Both the position numbers and the translations under genes were made by a program. The notes under the pieces were generated by a model. That model was not told the DNA's origin. It did not search any database and was given only the letters and a program-made list of their open reading frames with translations. DNA of 38,385 nt, taken from assembly GCF_001949145.1 (NCBI RefSeq), contig NW_019091375.1:1029813-1068197 (forward strand). The letters are read 5' to 3'. Source of the DNA: Acanthaster planci. Its lineage: Eukaryota > Echinodermata > Asteroidea > Valvatida > Acanthasteridae. Numbering within the stretch: the first letter of the stretch is position 1; each line of letters begins with the position of its first letter. Positions 30,048 through 38,385 of this stretch are shown here, piece by piece.

Positions 30048-30388
30048 TGACGTCATTTTTAGGGATTTCAACATATAGTTGAATCCCGTCATGAAAAAGA
30101 TGGCTACTTCTAGCTGGGCCGACAAGAGCACTCCCGTATACACGATTAAACCTTATCATCACCATTGGGATCTCTGATTCCCCTTGAATTCTACAGTGGG
30201 TGCATTAGAGGAAAGAAATCCCATACACGGAATCTAGTAACTCTTCCCTACAGTGACTTAGGCCCTACTAGCCATCAGAAAGCAAAAACAAGCCCAGCAA
30301 AGCTTAAGTTAGGAGGGAAAATCCCAATTAATGCACTTTAGAAAACACTTAAAATTTTCAGACCACTCCTTGACGTCAAGTGACGTCC
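30048..30388. promoter_or_regulatory. Cluster of CRE-like TGACGTCA sites
   Basis: There are perfect palindromic TGACGTCA sites at 30048-30055 and 30371-30378, and a TGACGTCC at 30381-30388. No adjacent gene start is evident, so function is uncertain. Confidence 0.35.
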
Positions 30389-30799
30389 ATCTCATGGAAC
30401 TTTTTCCCCATTAGACGGTTTAAGAGCTCTTTGGGAGGTGAACTCTGAGGACTTTGATTTTGAACAAACTATTTCGAATAGAAAAAGCCTATGAATGATT
30501 CCTGGAATATCGTACGACCATGTCCGCATGTTAACAATGTTGGCTCGTCGAGTTCAAGATAAATGGATTTACTGCTTGTAGGCATATATTTATGACCAAA
30601 ACTTCAACAAAGAAATTGGCTTTTTAATCTCACCGACGTTCTGCAACGGTAGTGGGTCCCAGTGGGTCCCTTTTCGTTAATAAAATTAAACTGGCGGTGC
30701 CGGTGAGTGGAAGTCCAATGTCACGCCAATATCAAACAGAGGAGACAGATGTGCTGAGCAGCCAGGGAGCTCGGAGCCAATGAAAAATCCAAAAAATCT

Positions 30800-30818
30800 T
30801 AAAAAAAAAAAAAAAAAA
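30800..30818. repeat. Poly-A tract
   Basis: A run of about 18 A lies in non-coding DNA. No retrotransposed gene body was recognised beside it. Confidence 0.8.
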
Positions 30819-30919
30819 TTCGAGGCTTGGAGAAACCAACGACACCGTGTGGATATCAGGGAATCTAAGGCAACAGAGTACCGCCAATTCGGGTAGGTAG
30901 CACAAAATTCCTGAGCCAA

Positions 30920-31118
30920 CACTGAAAATTGCCTGGGTTAAATTTTAATCCAAGCGAGGGTGAAAACTACAACTACCTAATAGTTTAGTTTGTTTCAAAC
31001 CAACTTGGGCACAGAAAGTAATTCTCAACCCAAAGTTTGGTTAACACAGCTCATATCAGGGTAGTTGCAGTTTCCACGCTTCTTTGGGTTAAAATGTAAC
31101 CCAAGCAATTTTTCAGTG
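30920..31118. mobile_element. MITE with ~60-bp terminal inverted repeats (CACTG ends)
   Basis: The left end starts CACTGAAAATTGCCTGGGTT. The right end, inverted, starts CACTGAAAAATTGCTTGGGT, and the similarity runs on to 'aactacc'. The element is 199 bp. No clear target duplication is visible. CACTG termini recall CACTA-like elements, but that placement is a guess. Confidence 0.75.
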
Positions 31119-34100
31119 AATGTTTAATAGGAACGGGGACCAGTCTATAATCCTTTGTCACTAAAAAAAAAGAAAAGAAAAAGAAACTGCGTTCATGATT
31201 CATGAGTCACACGTTATTGTACACTGACAATAGTAAGGCCGCACGCAGTCGCGCTCCAGCTGGTTTTTATTCAAAAGAAAGAGCGTTGGAAATTGAAAGT
31301 ACATGTAATACATTTCGTTGTAAATGAACACCAGAACACTGCACTGCAGCACTTGGAATATAGTCCAAGTCACCCACTCTTCTAACCAAAATCGACATAA
31401 AAATGTATAGGCCTAATCAAGAAGAATATACATGAAAGGTGTGTTACACCATTTGCAAAAACAAGTGGGACTGACGATTAGTTTTTGAATATGCTGCGTT
31501 GAAAGAAAGTAGGCCTATGTATACACCCGTTGGAATACTCATTTTCCATGTCAGGGTTGATAGAGGTCCTTTCCGGAAGGCCTAGACAAAAATGACGTAT
31601 ATAGGGTGGGAACAGGATCTGTGCCCCTAAGTTGAAAACGGGTTAACATTGAACAAATACCTGCAAGTAGACTGCATCACCTAATTTAATATATTACACC
31701 TCTGTGGACCACTCATAACACCCATTGTCAGGCCTCACCTAAGCAGATATGGAAGTTTCCACAACTTTTTTTGCAGAAAAAGTACGGATGAAGGCCCATA
31801 ATACACACCAGAACTGCAGAGTCAGTATTTCTTTCTATTGTAAACAAAGCAGGAAGTACACCACCATAGCAATATCAAATGCACAACTGAATCAAGAATT
31901 AATGTAGGCCTACACCACCTCACAATGCACTTTCAAATATAAAATAAGTATGAATCATGCCATTTATTATCTTCACACCGGAAATATTTGATAATTTGAG
32001 ATCGGTCAGGATTTGCTATTTAAATACATTTTTAAAAATTTTCATGTTGGCAGGGCTAGTGGATTAATTGCATGATAGAAACTGAAGCTACTAAACCAGT
32101 CTTAGTGTGCCAAATTTAAGTTGTCATCTGATTGTAAGCACAAAAGGAGCTTTGAAAGTTTAGTTTAAGGTTTTACACGGTCTTCATACTATGCACAAAC
32201 TATTCTGCAGTCTAATATCATAAATGAAGTTGTTCCCTTTTTTCAAGTCCTGCAGAAATATCATGATAACATGCTACTCCTTAACCCCATATAATTCCCC
32301 CTTAAAATTCTTGATTGAGATCCTATTCATTCCTTTTACAACCAGTATCAAGATAAAGTGGAAAAGGAATAGTCGGCAACAGCAAACTCCATCAAAAGTT
32401 TATCGATAGTGGGAGCAGTAACATCTTAAGATCAAGCGAATCAACTGATATACTTTTTATATATTTGACAGTGAAAACCTGATCACACAAATTACTCCCA
32501 TCTTCAGGTAGTTCACGGACAAACAACTGTCACGTAATCTGAATTCAAGCCCATATTGTTTTAAAGAACGTTGTGTCTTTTTACTCCAATATTTTTGTAT
32601 GTGTGCATTTTATTTCAAAGTTTTTAGGGATTGCAGTGCTGGCACGCAGGATCATCGAACCAGGAGCTGTTCCACAGCTGTTGCCTGCATCTTTAATTCA
32701 AGTCATTTGAAATTCATTTATGTCTTTATAACGTTTTAAAAGACAAGTTTCAACACTTACACATGTTTAGTTGGAAAATGTATGTGTTTTTCATGGGCTA
32801 CTCTTAACAAAATCTACATTATGTAATAGAACAAATTATCCTATTCATACAGTTTTCATTTTTCATTTTTGAATTAAACAGTAGATATATCTTTCAAAAT
32901 GTAATTATATGTCATTGATCTTTTGCTGTCTAGCTTTTCAGGGGCGGGTTTAAAAGTACAATAGAAAATTGAACCTATGAAATTAAAAAGATATCCACAG
33001 GAAGCAGGAAAGGGTAACCTCCTGTGGACTTACACACGTTCCTCCCTTTTGGGGTAGGGGTCATCTGTAATAAAGGAAGAGGAACAGTCAAGAACACCTT
33101 GTACAAAAAACAAGCCGAAAATCTTGTTCCTGGTTCAAGAAAAATGAGTATTTTTCACAGAGTTTTCTTAACTGCACGAAAACAAATGAATGTCCACAGT
33201 AGGTAAGTGGACATTCCTAGTGTGGGCCCACGTACATTTAAATTTAAAAATCATGGCCGACCGTCATTCAAAAGAGAGCAACAATATTAAAATTGAACTT
33301 CTTTTAGAAAGGACATTAGTAATGACCCGAAAATAACATAATAAACATTCCTAAATACCTATTCGAATATATAGTACGCAGTGTGATACGAAACTGGAGA
33401 ACGATTCTAAAATTGATTTTTAAATACCCTTTTAGCGTATGACCTGACCATGTAGGCCTAACTTAGAGTCTTTAATCCTGTTTTGTTTGAAATGCCATTT
33501 TTGGTTCGCAAGAAACATATCACAAAACGAAATCTGAAGCCTTTATTTTTTGTGTGGTATAAATTTAAGAAGCACTATTAAACACAAATCGGAAAATTTC
33601 AGCAGATGGATTTGGGCTAATTTTTAGCCGACTGCCCAGCCCAAAGCCATTTCAGACAGCTTCTGGAAAGTACCGGGCTTTGCAGAATTTTGGCGCATGC
33701 GCGTGAACTAAGTGGAAAGGATAATTTCCAGAATATTAATGTGACCGGCTGTGGATTTCTAGGCCGCCCATGGTGGTGGGATGGTAGGTCCATCCCTCAG
33801 TATTGGATGATGAGGCACCAAGAATACTCCCCCAAGGATGAGTTGGACACTGTATATGCTATCAAGTATTTATTCTAAATGACTCATCAGTCTCATTTCA
33901 GCACTTGAGTTTGCACCTCAAAACAAACCCTGTATGTAAAATAATTACATTATTGTTTAAACTAAAGTGTTACATACAAGGTACAATTTAGTCACACAAT
34001 AGTTATTATTCTCAGAGTTTTAAAAGTGGTCTTGCAAAACATGTTATTGAAATATAGCATATGCACTTTGATAAATTACCCCGGTGTGGTGGCTCAGATA

Positions 34101-36109
34101 TTGATGAGTTCTGGAGCTAGGTTTACTGGCGACGGTCTGAGCATGCAGGCAATTAAGCCCTCAAAGTCTCGAGCTGCTGTCAATACAGTTCTAACGACAC
34201 CAATAACAATATCCATCAGCATATGTACTTGCATGGAAATGTACATTGTATAATTCTAGAAAGCCCACTCTTAACATAGAAGTTTTAGCCACGGAGAATG
34301 TTGTCATCATGCCCCACCGGTGCAAAGTGCAGTCCCACGTTTGCGCTGTGCTGTAATAAACAGCGCGTACGTTACACACCAGGTCTATCGTACAGCATTA
34401 AAGCGACTTGACACCTCTCGTTTATGCGTAGGCCTACATGTGTGAGGCATAGAAATCTGTTGTGAAGAATCCCACGAATGCAATTAAGAAAACACCCCCA
34501 AAATGTCATAAGCCTCAAGTATAATACTAACTGATATGCTCTTTGGCCACCAGTGGTCACGATGATACCGATGCAGTGAGGGTTCGTAACCTAGAAAAGG
34601 TACCAAAAGGAATTTTGGGCAACTTTCCTACCTGTGTGTTGCTCAGTTCGCAGTAGTAACAAAAGACCGCACTCTGGAGAGTTTGATAACACCCAACGCC
34701 CACAGCCACAAAGCCGTGAGTAAATATATTGCTCCGCCATTCATAAAACGCACTGATTATCAAAGAGACATTGTTTATAAATTAGTAATTTACACTCGAG
34801 GATTAATAAAGACGTATCACCCAACTTAAGTAATAAAATGTGGACTCCAAGAGACAATTTGTTGCAGCATGGTTTTATTTCTCCATGGTTGCAGTAGGTG
34901 TTAAGGCTCTCCGTGCAAGGGCCTGCGGGCCGCATAATTAATTAGCTCTGACCGCATCGGGGCGCTGACGTAAGCACAGGTCACCATATTATCATAGAGT
35001 TGAATAGTTCCATGAAAGAGATGATGTCGCGAAAAGATGCGAAGGGCGCCACCGCGCGAGGACAACAAAAAGCCTGCGGGCCATTGTTACGCCGCTCACA
35101 CACGGAGCGTAAAAATCCACACCAAACAATGGCCGGATACAGGACGAACGGGCTTCCCATGCATGAACCTAGATGGAGATTATCTATGCAGAGATGCAAA
35201 ACATAACCAAGACCGAGTACCATGTCCAGTGTCTCCACCGGACATTCCTTTGGTAGTCCCACACCGCGTCAATCCACAACAGATGACGACTTCGAGCTGA
35301 GCCAATAAAAGTGAAATTTGTCTTTCCTTCCCATAGTGAGTAAATTTTCCCCCATCATTGAAATGTCTGATTGCAACTGAATACTAAGTTGGGCGCATTA
35401 GACAGTTCAACTAATCAGAGCAGGAGTTTAGAACCTTATCGTTGCATTGTACGAATCGTTGCAGACTGGAGTTATTAACTGGTGTACGTTTAAACAAATG
35501 TTTCATACAAGCTTTTGGAGAATTGTTTTGAATCGAAAAATCGTGTACAATCTATGACTGTATAAATCTTTGGCTTGAGCACATAGTCTTACTAAGACAT
35601 ATTCCAGGGAAAAACAATATTTAGAGATAATTTCTGGGGAAGTAGGGAGACATTGGACTTATGGAGCACATGTTAGCATATCCTGTCAACAAAAACCTGA
35701 TTTTTCCCCTGCAGGGTGTGGCAGGTAAATTGCGGGATTTATAAAATGGCCAGCCCCATTGCGACCAACAGAATGCCATACGATGAAATGAGAACACAAT
35801 TTGAATGGCAACGTTCCCTGTGTAGACAGTGCATGCCGTGATTATCCACTTCCTGCCGGGGATTCTGTTACCTGACACGTATGCTTTATATGCGTTGCCG
35901 GGGTCTACAAAATCAAACGTACAAACGGAACTGGGCTGTCTAACAAAGGACCGTACTTGTGACAAAAGACTAGGTTACTGGGTATTACCGACATCTTTTC
36001 ACTCTTTAAAGTTGAGATATAATTCAGCATTTTTTGATACAGTATACCACGTCCTTCGGGGCATTTTAGAGCGAGCAGATTACCACCGAGGACAAAAGCA
36101 CTCCTATAC
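31119..36109. other. Non-coding region
   Basis: This AT-rich stretch of about 5 kb has no confident gene. It contains one possible plus-strand terminal exon at 32628-32710 and a GCGCATGCGC palindrome (NRF1-like) near 33692. Confidence 0.45.
32628..32710 (+). CDS. Possible orphan terminal exon
   Basis: After an acceptor-like 'aaagtttttag' a plus-strand frame reads IAVLARRIIEPGAVPQLLP, then seven more residues and a TGA at 32708-32710. Base use is richer in GC than the surrounding AT-rich DNA. I do not recognise the family and found no partner exon, so it may be chance. Confidence 0.25.
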
Positions 36110-36649
36110 CCAGCAAGAAATGAGACCGAGGGGTAACCCCCAACATGTCCAATCCCTATACTCATTCCAGACTATTGTTATTTAACACATCCCCCCAAGA
36201 TGTCTGAAAGAAATTCCCCAGATTCCTGCGAGACAATGACCACCACAAATCGGGGGGGGGGTTCTCTCCGTCTCACACCTTGCTGCATATGAGCACTCCA
36301 CTACCGCAGCAATGAACCACACAGCACCACTGCACGCTCATGTGGCCCCCATTGAAAAGAGGTCAGCAGTGCACTGTGCCAGGTTCGTGAACAAAAGAAA
36401 GTTATATAACACCGCACAATCTGGGCTCTTTTTACAAGGCAGCAGGCCTGGCTGAAATACCCGGGCATATTAAGCAAGGTATGAGACGGAGAGAACCCCC
36501 CTGCTTTGTGTTGGTCATTGTCTCGCAGGAATCTGGGGAATTCCTTTCAGACATCTTGGGGGGATGTGTTAAGTAACAATAGTCTGGAATGTGTATGGGG
36601 ATTGGACATGTTGGGGGGGGGTTCCCCTCGGTCTCATTTCTTGCAGGCT
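36110..36649. mobile_element. Foldback element with ~182-bp inverted arms
   Basis: The left arm 36110-36291 and right arm 36466-36649 are inverted copies that differ at only a few positions and in G-run lengths. They share 'cagattcctgcgagacaatg' and 'attccagactattgtta', for example. A spacer of about 174 bases separates them. No coding frame is present. Confidence 0.9.
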
Positions 36650-37533
36650 ATATACCCGGGCGTATCAGTAGATTTTGTCTGTCAGGCTAGAGTGGCAGCC
36701 AGACATTCCTTCACGTGCGTGTTAAGTGTCCAGTGAAAAAAAAATGGAAAAATTCACTCACGAGTTTCTCAAGCGTCTGACACGCACATCAAATTTCCAT
36801 TCATTAACCGATAGTAGTTACGGGGCAGTTGGGCACAATTTGACCTTTGCTACAAAAAAGGAAAGGATTACATGAATAGGCTTGGTCATTAGTATTTAGG
36901 ACCACAAGGATATGAATAGCAATGATTCAATATGGTACAAGACGACCTAGGGATTAATAGGAATAGCACAGGATCAGAAATGATGTTACAAAATTGACCT
37001 TAATTCCCCATTAATTCCTTTGAACTAGCTATGTTTTACGTCCCGTTACCCTGTACATGAATATGTTTTTGGCTCCGGCTGTACTTTCAATCTTTTGAAA
37101 TGGTGTTTTACGTCCGGTTACCATTTGCATGCACATATATACAATTTTACAAATTCAGAGTGGAGCATTACGTTTTAACGCTTAGCAAAGGGGCAAATTT
37201 TCCCCGTTGTGCTATGGAATAATGTGCAGACGTTTCCGGCCGGTATCGTAGCCGAGAATATTACTCAATAGTCATACGAGTCAGTAAGAACACAAAACAA
37301 ATTCAGTAAACTTCACATACTGGTGTAAGTAATATTGTTTATTTTTCGTTGTTCAAAGTTGACTTTTTTTACAATACTTGCCATGATAATTTTAAGAATT
37401 ACTACAAGAGTGGTTACCGGATGATTGTTGAATTTTAAATCAGAGGCATTACATGTTGTTGTGTTTATAGGTTCTTTATATCCAGTAAATAGGACAAAAG
37501 GAACGGACTCATCAAACGTCGGTTTAGTTTTAC
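36650..37533. other. Non-coding region
   Basis: No exon or clear repeat was recognised between the foldback element and the FN3-like exon. Confidence 0.5.
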
Positions 37534-37635
37534 ATGGAGGCTGCTATCTTCTATATCTTTATTCGCCACTGCCGTCACTGATTTAATATAAAACGTGTAG
37601 TTGGTGCCTGGGTACACATCACCTCCCCCTTTAAG
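37534..37635 (-). CDS. Possible FN3-domain half exon
   Basis: The exon is 102 nt, phase 0-0, between 'ttgttcacag' and CCAT|GTAAAA. It encodes VYPGTNYTFYIKSVTAVAN, the pattern of the last strands of a fibronectin type III domain. Partner exons would lie outside the window or have not been found. It could belong to an adhesion or phosphatase receptor, or be a remnant. Confidence 0.4.
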
Positions 37636-38103
37636 CTGTGAACAAATAAAACTTGTTGAACACAGAAACAACAAACACATGTTGAACTGTTCTATCAAAA
37701 TGAGACATTAAGGTTTGGGTTGAGAAATGTTGGTGTTAAAGACTAATTGAACTATCCAAAACTTTGTGTCTTACTCAATGCTCTAAGCTGTAGAAATGTT
37801 GGAATAGAACAAAACATGTTTCACTTTCCGAGTTCTATACTGCTAAATCCAAAACGAAGGTTTGTTGTGTTCTAAAACTGAATGAAACTGAAATGAAATT
37901 CATAAAGTCAGTCCAATGTCCAGATTTGTGATGAATTTCAATAAAAGTTCCTCAAAGTTCAAGTTGGATGTTTTGAGTTTAGTAATACAGTTCCGAGTTT
38001 AGTACATCACATAGTCCTGGTGCCATTGTGGGGTTTTCGTTGTGCGATGAGGTCTGTCCATTGCTGGTCTCGGATGCTGTTGGTTGATGTGGTCTGGTGG
38101 TGT

Positions 38104-38385
38104 TTAATCCTCCAGGACTGGCTCAGGGTCTGGAATGCGCAGCAAGTGGCGACGGTTACGTGGATGCTCCACACCCTGGATGTTCACGATGTATGAGCGA
38201 GAGAGACTTACCTTCGTACCACCTCTCCCACCGGACTCAAGTGCGATTTGTTACAGATACGCACTGGATCACCTGCTTCTGATTGACGTACGACTCACTC
38301 TTGGCCTTCTGATGCTTGTCGGTAGCTATTAAACTGGTGTGAGTTGACGGTCTTGGGTCGAAGATTTTGAGGAAGTGTGAGCAGC
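38104..38385 (-). pseudogene. Ty3/Gypsy integrase C-terminal remnant
   Basis: On the minus strand a GDPVRI segment in one frame is followed, after a frame break near 38205, by SRSYIVNIQG and RNRRHLLRIPDPEP ending at a TAA (38106-38104). The GD-x-VR, RSY-x-V and RRNRRHL-like words are hallmarks of the C-terminal domain of Gypsy integrases. The fragment runs off the right edge and is broken by a frameshift and stops. Confidence 0.75.

Larger units (their letters stand above)
26718..30919. other. Upstream non-coding region
   Basis: This is about 4.2 kb 5' of the Ig-TM receptor. No supported exon was found. It contains a diverged direct-repeat pair (28160-28450 and 28950-29130), two short telomere-like TAACCC words near 27010 and cAMP-response-like sites near 30048 and 30371. 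Confidence 0.5.

Noticed and set aside
33690-33878. Plus-strand frame starting beside a GCGCATGCGC palindrome
   Set aside because: The NRF1-like palindrome is suggestive, but the 62-residue product has no family resemblance and no supporting exon.
34541-34755. Two adjacent minus-strand exon-like pieces (SAFYEWRSNIF... and VTNPHCIGII...)
   Set aside because: Splice-like sites flank them, but the intron between would be only about 41 nt, and the combined protein matches no family I know.
34981-35300. Overlapping open frames on both strands
   Set aside because: No domain was recognised on either strand. The overlap is likely due to slightly higher GC content.
1-38385. CRISPR arrays, rRNA genes, functional tRNA genes, prokaryotic operons
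   Set aside because: None seen. The only tRNA-like sequence is the SINE head near 23761-23830, and all confident genes are spliced.

Overview
The window looks like nuclear DNA of a marine invertebrate deuterostome (echinoderm, hemichordate or amphioxus; I cannot decide which). The reasons are an AT-rich genome with many short GT-AG exons and introns of 0.1-2.5 kb, Ig-type receptor genes built from phase-1 exons, Penelope-like and Ty3/Gypsy retroelement remnants, a tRNA-derived SINE of a type common in such animals, and recurrent 'taggcctac'-like words. All genes recognised with confidence lie on the minus strand. There are no prokaryotic features.

Layout from left to right. (a) 1-3440: the 3' part of a DNAJC24/DPH4-like diphthamide gene (J-domain half plus CSL zinc finger), lying between two ~0.5 kb direct repeats. 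Its first exon was not found, and the one ambiguous base of the window (2904) sits beside the right-hand repeat. (b) 3636-15385: a complete receptor tyrosine kinase of 13 exons and 853 residues: signal peptide, four Ig-like domains formed by duplication of a two-exon pair, one membrane segment and an intact kinase ending in a very short tail. Its exons join in frame from ATG to stop with consistent phases. An intron holds a Penelope-like element in which the reverse-transcriptase part is inverted and has a mutated active site. (c) about 16500-26717: a second cell-surface receptor: signal peptide, three Ig-like domains (the first V-set-like), a membrane segment and a cytoplasmic tail spread over at least five mini-exons of 39-60 bp. 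All are phase 1-1, and several were tandemly copied together with their introns. Its 3' end is not resolved. (d) 26718-37533: mostly non-coding, with MITEs, a ~0.54 kb foldback element and scattered repeats. (e) 37534-38385: one FN3-like orphan exon and the end of a broken Gypsy integrase.

The two receptor genes run head to tail on one strand with about 1.5 kb between the last recognised exon of the first and the start codon of the second. Both extracellular regions are Ig-type. The upstream gene lacks a recognisable kinase but carries tyrosines in its modular tail, including a YxxM motif. The pair could therefore be partners in one signalling system, or could share exons, because every extracellular intron is phase 1. 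That is inference. The most interesting signal is the mini-exon cassette array in the tail of the upstream receptor, together with an adjacent TACTCGG-rich tract that would add repeated (S/A)-E-Y motifs if its intron were retained.
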